This document shows, one piece after another, positions 1 to 8,350 of a DNA stretch of 11,226 nucleotides. The notes under the pieces were generated by a model, which was not told the origin of the DNA, ran no database searches, and saw nothing but the letters and a program-made list of their open reading frames with translations. Position 1 is the first letter of the stretch. Each line of letters opens with the position of its first letter. This DNA is from CAYWNA01 sp964459305 (GTDB taxonomy: Bacteria > Planctomycetota > Planctomycetia > Pirellulales > Pirellulaceae), in NCBI GenBank assembly GCA_964459305.1, contig CAYWNA010000356.1, positions 1 through 11,226 on the forward strand, read 5' to 3'. Both the position numbers and the translations under genes were made by a program.

Positions 1-49
1 TTACGATTAAGAAGGGCCGGTCATACGGTTACTGGGCTGTGAACGCTTA

Positions 50-82
50 CCAGCCTGTCAGGCCGCACATTTGACAGGCTGG
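50..82. repeat. Perfect 11-bp inverted repeat, 11-nt loop
   Basis: The arm CCAGCCTGTCA (50-60) is exactly complementary to TGACAGGCTGG (72-82), with an 11-base loop between them. It would form a stable GC-rich hairpin in RNA or a cruciform in DNA. No T-run follows the right arm, so it is not a classic intrinsic terminator. It lies about 110 bases upstream of the first gene of the operon and could end transcription from a gene left of the window, be a REP-like palindrome, or bind a regulator. I did not find a second copy in this window. Confidence 0.75.
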
Positions 83-143
83 AAGCCTATCCCACGGTAA
101 ATTGGTCAACGGCGTGCCTGGGGACGACCAGCGAACCGCTCGC

Positions 144-172
144 TTGACATGCTCCTGTGGTGGCGTGATGAT
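144..172 (+). promoter_or_regulatory. Possible sigma-70-type promoter of the four-gene operon
   Basis: A perfect -35 hexamer TTGACA (144-149) is followed after 17 bases by GATGAT (167-172), which matches 4 of 6 positions of the -10 consensus. Transcription would start near 180, shortly before the ATG at 195, leaving a leader of about 15 bases. This fits the start chosen for the first gene and argues against a start further upstream. The call rests on sequence resemblance only. Confidence 0.4.
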
Positions 173-194
173 AGGCGATCGGGGGACTGGTACG

Positions 195-3100
195 ATGACC
201 CGATCGGTACGATGTAGTCTTTCGTTCCTCACGTGGATTCTTGCCTCATTGCTGGGCGCGAGCCAGACCGTGTGGTGCGCGGAATCGGCAAGCGATGTTG
301 TGCGCTGGGACTGGCAATTTCGTGAGTCGCTTAACGCGATCCGCGACTGGGAATCCCTGCTGGCACGCTTGGAAAAGAAAAGCCCCGATGAACGGCAAGT
401 GCCGATCTTGCCCGTGCCTGGAGACGGGCGATCGGTCATTTGGCCAAATCCCATTCCGCGTGTGCTGCTGGCGGAGGAAGACCGTGGGGCCTCTCCGAGC
501 CTACGCCTGGCCAATGGAAAGCTGAAAGTCCAAGGTGCCGCCAGAGATGTCAAAACCTTGGGCCTCGATCAGGAGATTCTGGGATACACGCATCCCGGCG
601 GCGGAGGTAAGGACCAGTGGTACCACCGCTACGAACGACGGTTTGACCAGTTGTTGCGGTTCCGTGCGAAACACTCACCGCTGGCGATCACACTGGACGC
701 GCCCTTCGACTTCCGTCGCGGACACAATGAGATTGATGTCCAGGTATGCAACGTCACCGATAAGCCCGCGACGTTAACCGCTCGATTGGATGTTCATCGC
801 CCCGCAGCGACTCGCCAGGGAGAATCGCAGGCAATCCTCGTGCCACCTGGCGAGGACCGACCTCTGCGTTTTCCCCTTGATCTTGTCGAGCCGGGTGGCG
901 GGTTGGCGGTTCTCACTCTGCCGGTAGATGGCGAGTCGTTCCGGATCCCCCTGCTGACTCACGTTGAGGACGTTGCCGCGGTGCTCAAGAGCATCGAGCA
1001 AATTCTCGACGACACACCTGACGCCGTTGGAGCCGATGGCTTGGCTGCTCTAAGGCGGCGGACCGAAGCATTTGATGATACCTCGCGCCACGGTTGGCGG
1101 GCGTTGTTCGAAGAGGCTTCCCAACTTCGTGACCAGTTGCTGCTCGGCCGCGTCCAGTTCGAAACGCTGCTGTTCGTGAAACGCAAGCCGTATTTCTCAG
1201 AACAGCCGTTCATGGACGCCCATCACCTTTTCAATCGACCTGGGGGAGGCATCTACCGGCTTTCGCCCGTGCGCCCGAATGGGACGGTCACGGCAGTGGT
1301 CGATTCATTGGGCGACGGCGTGTATCGGGACGTTTGCCTTCATTTCAGCGGCGAGAAACTGTTGTTTTCTTTTGGCAACGGCTCGGACAAATGGGACGGC
1401 GGTCAGAGTTACGACATTCATGAGATAGGAATTGACGGTGCCGATCTGCAACGTTTGACTTCCGGGCCAAAGAATGACTGCGAGCCGTTCTATCTGCCCG
1501 ACGGGCGCATCGGCTTCACGTCTGACCGCTCGGAACACTTCGTGATGTGCGGCGGCGATCGTCATTCGCCGACGCTCTTTGTGGCCGAAGCCGATGGTTC
1601 TGCGGTCAGGCAACTCAGCTTCAACGTGTTCAACGATTTCAATCCCTGCGTGTTGCCCGACGGGCGAATTCTTTACAGCCGGTGGGAATACAACGAGCGG
1701 AGTGTCACTTCGCTGCACAATCCATTCACCATGAATTCCGATGGCACTATGGTGGCTCCATACTATGGCAACGCAACGATCCGGCCCAACGTCGTGATGT
1801 TTCCACGGCCGGTGCCCGGCAGCCGCAAGGTAATGGCGCTGTTCACGGCTCACCACGGACAGACGCACGGAGCCGTCGGGTTGATTGATATACGACGCGG
1901 GAGGGACGGGCCCGAACCGCTTGAGATCCTCACGCCGAACGTGCCGATCACGGGCGAGCATTTCGAGGACAGCCGTTGCGGTTGGTTCAGCGACCCAGTG
2001 GCGCTTTCGGAGACGACGTACCTTTGTTCCTACACACCTACCGTGCTGCCATGGCTCGAGCGCAGTTGGGCGCTGTACGTTGGCGATCGCCATGGCAATC
2101 TGGCCTTGGTCTATCGCGACCCGGACATATCCGGCGCCGAGCCCCTCCCGTTGGTGCTGCGTCCGCGTCCCTTCGTTCAACCACTGACGCCGACGGATAC
2201 CGGCGCGACTGATGCCGAAGCCACGCTGGCTGCGGTCGACGTCAACATCGGCCTCGACGGTGTACCGCGCGGCGCAGCCAAGTTCTTGCGTATCCTGGAA
2301 GATGTACCTCGCAAAGACGTCCGTAGTGGCGGTGTGGTCCTCACATCGGGCACGCTGATCTTCACCATCAAGCGGATTCTGGGCACGGTGCCCATCGAAG
2401 CCGATGGTTCGGCGCACTTCGTCGTCCCGGCCAATCGTAATGTCTACTTCGAAGTGCTCGATGCACGGCATCAGGAGATTCAACGGATGCGGAGTGTTGT
2501 ATGCTTGAAACCAGGCGAGCAACGCACGTGCGTCGGCTGTCACGAGTCGCGGAATACGGCTCCGCCAAACCGCCTAATCGACGCGCTCGACCGGGAGCCT
2601 AGTCGCCCCAGAGAACCACCCTGGGGACAACGCATCATCAGCTACTTGCGTGACGTTCAGCCGCTCGTCAGCGCCCGGTGCACTCGCTGCCACACACACG
2701 ACCGCATGGCCAACGGTGTCATACTGACGGATGACTTGACCGATCAGTTCACGGTGGCTTACGAAGAGCTGTTACCCTATCTGAGCGTGGCCATCTCGAA
2801 TCGCTGGGACCATCCCGACGACGTTTATGCTCGGCCTCCGTACACCTACGGCTCAAAGGCTTCCCGATTAATGACACTTCTCGATTCAGGGCATCATGAC
2901 GTCGAGTTGACGGAAGAAGATCGGCTGAGGCTCGTGAACTGGATCGACGCCAACGCCGTGTACTACGACCGTTACGAGTCGGATGCCTACGGCCCGAAAC
3001 GGCACATCTTCGCAGGCCCGATCAAGGGCGCGATCCAGGAGGTCCACAAGCGGCGTTGCGTGCCATGTCACGGCAGCATCAATGGGCGACACGATACGTG

Positions 3101-3845
3101 GTGGCTTACGATCAATTGGCACGACGCAAAAATGAGCCGCGCCCTTGTGGCGCCGTTGGCGCGGTCGGCAGGCGGCTGGCAGCGTTGTGGCGAACTGGTG
3201 TTTGCCGATACGAGCGACCCCGATTATCAGAAGCTGCTTTCCGCCCTAACGTCGCTCGGCGATCAGCTCGCCGCGCGACCACGAGAAGACCTGCTTTCGG
3301 TCGCGGGCACCGACGCTGCGCAACAAAGCGTGGAACTCCCACCGCCACCACCTCCACGACCAGCCGTCGAGACGAAGCTCTCGCCTGGTGAATGGGTCCC
3401 CGTAAGCGACCTGCCGTGGGAGTCGGCGAATTCCGGTTGGACCAGCAACGGTGACGGTCTGCCTCGTCGCGATCGGGACGTACGGGACCAAATGTTGCGG
3501 CTAGACGGCCGCCGGTATGGCAAGGGAATTGGGACACATGCTCCTTCAGAAATCGTCTATCGTTTGGATGGCAAGTACGATCGCTTCAGCGCGACCTTGG
3601 GTGGTGCCGAAGAACGCGGCACGATCGTCTTTCAGGTCTTTGGCGACAGCCGACAGCTTTTTGATAGCGGTGTAATGCACGGCTTGCGAGGGACGAAATC
3701 GGTCGATGTGAGCGTCGCGAACGTGAAGCAACTCCGATTGGTGGTAACCGACGCGGGTGACAACTACTTCTGCGACATGGCCAACTGGGCCGACGCACGT
3801 CTGCGAAAAGCCGATTCCGAATCACGAGCCGAGGCGGACAAGTAG
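195..3845 (+). CDS. Exported three-heme HzsA-like protein with C-terminal NPCBM domain
   Basis: Large extracytoplasmic cytochrome of 1216 residues. From ATG 195 a Sec signal peptide is seen (basic MTRSVR, hydrophobic 8-26, cleavage near WCA/ES at 29); GGGGGA at 181-186 can serve as ribosome site. The reading frame stays open back to 102, but that N-terminus would bury the signal peptide and cross the promoter-like hexamers. Residues 30-350 are unrecognised. About 360-690 form a TolB/PD40-like propeller (PDGRI motifs near 435 and 488). About 690-785 match the core region of hydrazine synthase alpha-like proteins (EADGSAHFVVPANRNVYF, then LKPGEQRTCVGCHESR). Heme sites are CVGCH 779-783, CTRCH 829-833 and CVPCH 955-959. 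A proline linker (1049-1056) leads to an NPCBM/NEW2-type domain (about 1065-1207), a putative carbohydrate-binding fold. No HzsB or HzsC partner lies nearby, so hydrazine synthesis is unlikely; electron transfer or oxidation outside the cytoplasm is inferred. First gene of the operon. Confidence 0.88.
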   Translation: MTRSVRCSLSFLTWILASLLGASQTVWCAESASDVVRWDWQFRESLNAIRDWESLLARLEKKSPDERQVPILPVPGDGRSVIWPNPIPRVLLAEEDRGASPSLRLANGKLKVQGAARDVKTLGLDQEILGYTHPGGGGKDQWYHRYERRFDQLLRFRAKHSPLAITLDAPFDFRRGHNEIDVQVCNVTDKPATLTARLDVHRPAATRQGESQAILVPPGEDRPLRFPLDLVEPGGGLAVLTLPVDGESFRIPLLTHVEDVAAVLKSIEQILDDTPDAVGADGLAALRRRTEAFDDTSRHGWRALFEEASQLRDQLLLGRVQFETLLFVKRKPYFSEQPFMDAHHLFNRPGGGIYRLSPVRPNGTVTAVVDSLGDGVYRDVCLHFSGEKLLFSFGNGSDKWDGGQSYDIHEIGIDGADLQRLTSGPKNDCEPFYLPDGRIGFTSDRSEHFVMCGGDRHSPTLFVAEADGSAVRQLSFNVFNDFNPCVLPDGRILYSRWEYNERSVTSLHNPFTMNSDGTMVAPYYGNATIRPNVVMFPRPVPGSRKVMALFTAHHGQTHGAVGLIDIRRGRDGPEPLEILTPNVPITGEHFEDSRCGWFSDPVALSETTYLCSYTPTVLPWLERSWALYVGDRHGNLALVYRDPDISGAEPLPLVLRPRPFVQPLTPTDTGATDAEATLAAVDVNIGLDGVPRGAAKFLRILEDVPRKDVRSGGVVLTSGTLIFTIKRILGTVPIEADGSAHFVVPANRNVYFEVLDARHQEIQRMRSVVCLKPGEQRTCVGCHESRNTAPPNRLIDALDREPSRPREPPWGQRIISYLRDVQPLVSARCTRCHTHDRMANGVILTDDLTDQFTVAYEELLPYLSVAISNRWDHPDDVYARPPYTYGSKASRLMTLLDSGHHDVELTEEDRLRLVNWIDANAVYYDRYESDAYGPKRHIFAGPIKGAIQEVHKRRCVPCHGSINGRHDTWWLTINWHDAKMSRALVAPLARSAGGWQRCGELVFADTSDPDYQKLLSALTSLGDQLAARPREDLLSVAGTDAAQQSVELPPPPPPRPAVETKLSPGEWVPVSDLPWESANSGWTSNGDGLPRRDRDVRDQMLRLDGRRYGKGIGTHAPSEIVYRLDGKYDRFSATLGGAEERGTIVFQVFGDSRQLFDSGVMHGLRGTKSVDVSVANVKQLRLVVTDAGDNYFCDMANWADARLRKADSESRAEADK

Positions 3846-3874
3846 CGAGCCAACGTGGAAAGGGAATCTGACTG

Positions 3875-5407
3875 ATGTCCCACGATCACCTCGACCGCCG
3901 AACCTTTCTCACCCGATCGGTCAGAGCAAGTGCCGCCACGGGGTTGACTCTTATAACTTCGAATGGAAGAAGCAACCAGCCCGATCGGTTGGCCATAGAC
4001 GGCTATACCAATCCAATGAGCGTGCGGCCAGGTGAGGAGATTTCCTTTCACATTTCCACGAACGCCAAGACATACTCGCTGGAAATTGCCCGCGAAGGCG
4101 CGGAGCATGAGGTCGTCTGGACGAAGGATGATCTGCCGGGCGCCGAGCATCCCGTCGGCGACGGTTCAGGACGTCCGGCAGCTGCCGCCATGTACGGATG
4201 CAACTGGCCGGCTGCCTTGAAATTGACAGTTCCCGAAGACTGGCGATCGGGCTACTACAGCGTGATTATGCGCGGCAACCGAGACGGTCGCACGACCACA
4301 CCGACCGAGATGTTGTTCGTCGTCCGGGCGGCGCGACCCGGGCGCGATGCCCGGATCCTGCTGGAACTGGCGACCAATACGTACCATGCGTACAACTCAT
4401 GGGGCGGCTCATGCCTTTACTCCGGGCCGAACCACCCTCGGGTGTCTTTCAATCGGCCGATTTCGATTTTCGAGACACCACTGTTGCCCGGTCGTGACTG
4501 GTACAATCCGAACACCAACTGCGCACACACGTGGGAACTGCCCTTTATTCGCTGGGCTGAACGCGCTGGATACGAAATCGATCTGTGCACGAACCTCGAC
4601 CTGGAGCTGCATCCGGAAATGCTGCCACGTTATCACGTGGTGCTGAGCGTCGGACACGACGAGTATTGGTCGGCAGGGATGCGGGATAATCTGGAGGCCT
4701 ACATCACGAACGGCGGAAACGCAGCGTTCTTCAGTGGGAACACGTGCTGCTGGCAAGCCCGGATGGAGGACAATGGCCGGGCGCTGGTTTGCTACAAACG
4801 CGTCCACAATCGCGATCCGGTCTTCGAGACCGACGGGCAGCATCGGTTGACCACGCTGTGGAGCGATCCGCTGCTGGGACGGCCGGAGAACCAGATGACC
4901 GGCGTCGGATTTCCCTACGGAGGCTACAACGGACTGTTCGGCGAATTCATGGAGGGCCCTGGCGCAGGCACCTACACTGTACATCGCGACGATCATTGGA
5001 TTCTCGCGGATACAGGTTTGAAACGTGGCGATACGTTCGGAACGGAAGCAGGCATCGCGGGCTACGAGTGCGACGGCTGCGAGTTCGTCCTGGAGGGCGG
5101 TCGACCAGTGCCCACCGGTCGCGACGGCACACCGCGGAACTTCGAAATCGTGGCCACTGCGCCGGCTCGCTGGAGTCCTCGCGACGGGTCTCTCGGTTGG
5201 GCGACCGGACTGCGAAAAGCCCTGCCTCCATCCGACCGAGTCCCCGATGACTTCGCCAACCGTCCGGGAGCGGCCGTTCTGGGCATCTACAGCCGCGGTG
5301 GCACCGTCGTGACGGTCGGAAGCACCGACTGGTCCGATGGTCTGAAGGCCGGCGATTCAATCGTCCAGCAGATAGTCACCAACATCCTCGATCGACTATC
5401 GAGATAG
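3875..5407 (+). CDS. Tat-exported N,N-dimethylformamidase large-subunit-like protein
   Basis: A 510-residue protein of the family typified by the C-terminal part of the dimethylformamidase beta (large) subunit, an iron-dependent amidohydrolase. A twin-arginine signal (DRRTFLTRS, R8-R9) points to export after folding, as suits a cofactor protein. About 38-150 look like a beta-sandwich, and about 155-510 the amidotransferase-like catalytic domain. Motifs seen: TYHAYNSWGG (Y170, Y173) with Y182 shortly after, GHDEYWS (H261, E263), FFSGN (N289), GYECDG (E398), and VTVGSTDWSDG near the end. In dimethylformamidase, from memory, the iron has two Tyr and one Glu ligands, and the H-x-E and Asn spacing is identical (28 residues from His to Asn), so the metal site looks kept. 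No small subunit gene is adjacent. The start follows AAGGGA (3860-3865), 29 bases after the first gene, so co-transcription is likely. The true substrate is unknown; amides or sugar amides are inference. Confidence 0.85.
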   Translation: MSHDHLDRRTFLTRSVRASAATGLTLITSNGRSNQPDRLAIDGYTNPMSVRPGEEISFHISTNAKTYSLEIAREGAEHEVVWTKDDLPGAEHPVGDGSGRPAAAAMYGCNWPAALKLTVPEDWRSGYYSVIMRGNRDGRTTTPTEMLFVVRAARPGRDARILLELATNTYHAYNSWGGSCLYSGPNHPRVSFNRPISIFETPLLPGRDWYNPNTNCAHTWELPFIRWAERAGYEIDLCTNLDLELHPEMLPRYHVVLSVGHDEYWSAGMRDNLEAYITNGGNAAFFSGNTCCWQARMEDNGRALVCYKRVHNRDPVFETDGQHRLTTLWSDPLLGRPENQMTGVGFPYGGYNGLFGEFMEGPGAGTYTVHRDDHWILADTGLKRGDTFGTEAGIAGYECDGCEFVLEGGRPVPTGRDGTPRNFEIVATAPARWSPRDGSLGWATGLRKALPPSDRVPDDFANRPGAAVLGIYSRGGTVVTVGSTDWSDGLKAGDSIVQQIVTNILDRLSR

Positions 5408-5434
5408 CGAGACGTAAACGCAAGAAGGGGGTCT

Positions 5435-5440
5435 GGGAGG
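5435..5440 (+). promoter_or_regulatory. Ribosome binding site of the PVC cytochrome gene
   Basis: GGGAGG lies 8 bases before the ATG at 5449. It is the best plus-strand Shine-Dalgarno match among the operon genes and fixes the start that gives a clean signal peptide. Confidence 0.7.
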
Positions 5441-5448
5441 CTCGAACG

Positions 5449-8340
5449 ATGCAACGTCAAGCGAGTTTCGTGTCTTGTGTGCTGACTTTCTGCTGCCTGA
5501 GTGTTGCGGTCGCGGCCGAGCCGCTACCGACGGTCGAGAACTTTCCGCCCAGATCGCCCGATGATTCGCTCCGTTCATTCGTGCCCCGGCCGGGTTTCAC
5601 CGTCGAGTTGGTGGCCGCCGAGCCGCTGGTGGCCGATCCGGTCGGCATTGCCTGGGGGCCGGACGGCAAACTCTGGGTGGTCGAAATGGCCGACTACCCG
5701 TTGGGCGAGGATGACAAAGGGAAGCCGTGCGGACGAGTGCGCTATCTGGAAGACACCGACGGGGATGGCCGGTACGATCGATCGACGGTTTTCCTGGACG
5801 GACTCGGCTTTCCCAATGGAGTCATGCCGTGGCGCGACGGTGTACTGGTCACGTGCGCGCCGGAGGTCTTCTACGCCGAGGACACCGATGGCAATGGTGC
5901 GGCGGACGTGCGCCGCTCGCTCTACAGAGGCTTTGGCGAGGGCAATCAGCAACATCGTGTGAATCATCCACGATGGGGTCTGGATAATTGGGTCTATCTG
6001 GCCAACGGCGACGGGGGAGCAGGAGCCGGCGGCATCGTCGCGTCTGTCCAGAAGCCCGACACCCGCTTGGACATTCGAGGTCGCGATCTTCGCATCCGGC
6101 CCGACGACGGACGCCTGGACACGGTGACCGGTCAAGCCCAGTTCGGCCGCAACCGCGACGACTGGGGTAACTGGTTCGGCTGCAACAACAACGATCCCGG
6201 CTGGTACTACGCGATTGACGACCACTACATGCGCCGGAATCCCTACGTCGCGGCTCCACCGGGTCGCGTTAGCCTGACCTCGATGCGCACGGCATACCCT
6301 GTCGGTCGTGTGGTCACGCACCATGCGCTTGGGCAATCGTGTCCGCCCATGGGCCAGCCGGGGAGTTGGAGTTGTCTGTGTGGTGTGATGGTCTATCGCG
6401 ACGACTTATTTGGCCTTCCGTTCTGCGGCAACGTTTTTGTCAGCGATTCGGTCTACAACGTGGTTCATCGCATGATTGCCTGGCCGGACGGCGTTCTGTT
6501 CCGTGGTGATCGAGCGCGTGACGAGCAGCGCAGCGAATTCCTCGGTTCGACCGACCCATGGTTTCGCCCGGCGGCCTTGCACACCGGTCCGGACGGCGCT
6601 CTTTGGGTGGTGGATATGTACCGTTTCGTCATCGAGCATCCCCAGTGGATCAACGACGATCTGGAAAAAACGCTTGACTTGCGGCTGGGGCAAGACAAGG
6701 GACGTATTTGGCGAGTTCTTCCCAAACGGAACGAGCCACGGCCGATCCCGCGGCTGGATCGGCTCGATTCGGCCGGACTCGTTGCGGCGTTGGACAGTCC
6801 CAACGGTTGGCAGCGCGACATGGCCCAACAGATGCTCATTTGGCGCGCGGACACGTCCGCCGTCGATCCGCTGGAAAACATGGTCATCGAGTGCCCTCGC
6901 GCCACGGCCCGGTTACACGCGTTGTGCACGCTCGATGGGTTGGGCGGGCTGCGGGCCGAGGTGGTCGCCAGGGCTCTGTGTGACCGGCACTCCGGCGTTC
7001 GGCGGCACGCGGTACGGCTGAGCGAATCGCTCTCGGAGGACAACCCCGCGTTGGGCGAGCAACTCGTCGCGATGATCGACGATTTGGATCCCCATGTGTG
7101 GATGCAGCTCGCTTATAGTCTGGGCGAATGGAAGAATCCACATGCCGGCCAAGCCCTGGGCAGCTTGGCTCTTCGACATGCCGACGATCTCTACCTGACC
7201 GCCGCCGTAATGAGCTCGGCCATCGGCCACCTCGACCAAATGATCTCGGTCGCTGCGGCCGAGAACACCAAGAGCGCGGCCCGAGCCAGGGTGCTGGGCC
7301 GATTGCTGAGGCTGGCTGCCTCGATGGAAGCCGAGCCAGACGTGGTGTCCGCACTGGATGCCCGCCGCCACGCTCCCATGCGGACAGTCATGGAGGAGGC
7401 ACTGCGGAGTACACGTAAACCTGCGGGGGTTCGACGAGCACTGGACAAGTACCGGCCTGCGCTCGATATATCCGGCGACCAGGCCAGCGGCGAAAAGGTC
7501 TTCCGGGAAGCAACATGCTCCACCTGCCACCGCCTGGGAGACGTCGGCACGGCCATCGGCCCCGATCTGACCTCGCTGGTGGATCGATCACCTCAGGTGC
7601 TGCAAGTCGCCGTTATCGATCCCAATCACGCTGTGGCAGAGAAGTACCTGGAGTACGTCGCCGTGACAAACGACGGTCTTTCCCTTTCTGGGATGCTCGT
7701 CGAGGAAACCAGCACCAGCCTGACGCTGGTCGACGCGGCCGGGAAGCCACACGCGATCCTCCGAAAGGACCTAGGAGAACTGGTATGCTTGGCCCGGTCG
7801 CACATGCCGGAAAAACTAGAGGAAAAGCTCAGCGTCGCACAGATGGCCGATCTGTTTTCCTTCATCCGCCACGCCGGTCCCCGCCCGAAACCACCTGTGT
7901 CGCATCGTGTGCAGACTATCCAGGCCGAGAGCGACGGGTCGCTCCGTTTGCTTGCCTGCCGGGCGAAGATCGCCGCTCGCCGCGTGACGTTCGACCCGAA
8001 ACAGGACTGCCTGATCTGGCACGCCGGCCCGCCAGACGACCATGTTGCGTGGCTCGTCGCGGTTCCCAAGGCGGGAGCCTACGATGTGGTGATCGAGTGG
8101 ACTCAGACCCCCGAATATGCAGACAATGCGTTTGTCATCGAGGCCGTTTCATCCCGTCTTGCCGGGAGATTCCCCAGCACCGGCGGCTGGCACAAATGGC
8201 AAAGGAGACAATTCGGCCAGCTCAAACTCGCGGCCGGCCAGCAGCAGATCATCCTGCGCCCTGACGGGCCGGTCAAAGGAGAATTGTCCGACCTTCGCGA
8301 AATTCACTTGGTTCCTGCGGTAACAAAGAAAGAGAATTAA
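5449..8340 (+). CDS. PVC-type propeller / HEAT / CxxCH cytochrome c protein
   Basis: A 963-residue exported protein with the architecture of the planctomycete 'membrane-bound dehydrogenase' plus heme-binding family. Signal peptide 1-23 (cleavage near AVA/AEP). Residues 40-430 form a sugar-dehydrogenase-like propeller with family-typical strings (GPDGKLWVVEMADYP, FGRNRDDWGNWFGCNNNDPGW, GPDGALWVVDMYRFVIEHP). Two calcium-loop-like motifs occur at 102-110 (DTDGDGRYD) and 145-153 (DTDGNGAAD). About 450-670 are HEAT-like helical repeats. The heme domain (about 670-815) has CSTCH at 690-694 and a likely distal Met786 in SHMPEKLE. About 820-958 look like a CBM6-type beta-sandwich, an addition to the common layout. 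Family members are thought to pass electrons from an oxidised substrate, often a sugar, to the heme; the substrate here is unknown. It starts 41 bases after the preceding gene and ends 10 bases before the next. Confidence 0.9.
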   Translation: MQRQASFVSCVLTFCCLSVAVAAEPLPTVENFPPRSPDDSLRSFVPRPGFTVELVAAEPLVADPVGIAWGPDGKLWVVEMADYPLGEDDKGKPCGRVRYLEDTDGDGRYDRSTVFLDGLGFPNGVMPWRDGVLVTCAPEVFYAEDTDGNGAADVRRSLYRGFGEGNQQHRVNHPRWGLDNWVYLANGDGGAGAGGIVASVQKPDTRLDIRGRDLRIRPDDGRLDTVTGQAQFGRNRDDWGNWFGCNNNDPGWYYAIDDHYMRRNPYVAAPPGRVSLTSMRTAYPVGRVVTHHALGQSCPPMGQPGSWSCLCGVMVYRDDLFGLPFCGNVFVSDSVYNVVHRMIAWPDGVLFRGDRARDEQRSEFLGSTDPWFRPAALHTGPDGALWVVDMYRFVIEHPQWINDDLEKTLDLRLGQDKGRIWRVLPKRNEPRPIPRLDRLDSAGLVAALDSPNGWQRDMAQQMLIWRADTSAVDPLENMVIECPRATARLHALCTLDGLGGLRAEVVARALCDRHSGVRRHAVRLSESLSEDNPALGEQLVAMIDDLDPHVWMQLAYSLGEWKNPHAGQALGSLALRHADDLYLTAAVMSSAIGHLDQMISVAAAENTKSAARARVLGRLLRLAASMEAEPDVVSALDARRHAPMRTVMEEALRSTRKPAGVRRALDKYRPALDISGDQASGEKVFREATCSTCHRLGDVGTAIGPDLTSLVDRSPQVLQVAVIDPNHAVAEKYLEYVAVTNDGLSLSGMLVEETSTSLTLVDAAGKPHAILRKDLGELVCLARSHMPEKLEEKLSVAQMADLFSFIRHAGPRPKPPVSHRVQTIQAESDGSLRLLACRAKIAARRVTFDPKQDCLIWHAGPPDDHVAWLVAVPKAGAYDVVIEWTQTPEYADNAFVIEAVSSRLAGRFPSTGGWHKWQRRQFGQLKLAAGQQQIILRPDGPVKGELSDLREIHLVPAVTKKEN

Positions 8341-8350
8341 GGGGCACGTT

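Noticed and set aside
50..82. Intrinsic terminator
   Set aside because: The hairpin is strong but no T-run follows the right arm on either strand; kept only as an inverted repeat.
1305..2543. Long minus-strand open frame (412 codons) opposite the first cytochrome gene
   Set aside because: Its translation shows no recognisable motif, while the plus strand carries propeller and HZS-alpha motifs throughout. Long antisense frames are common in GC-rich genes.
195..3845. True hydrazine synthase and an anammox origin
   Set aside because: Only an alpha-like core is present; no beta or gamma subunit or hydrazine dehydrogenase is nearby, and HzsA-like proteins also occur in planctomycetes that are not anammox.
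5575..6336. Minus-strand open frame of 253 codons opposite the PVC cytochrome gene
   Set aside because: No domain, signal or ribosome site; the plus-strand protein is strongly family-like here.
7515..8264. Plus-strand open frame of 249 codons in another frame of the PVC cytochrome gene
   Set aside because: Composition is Arg/Pro-rich as expected of a shifted frame, and the CSTCH heme domain lies in the annotated frame.
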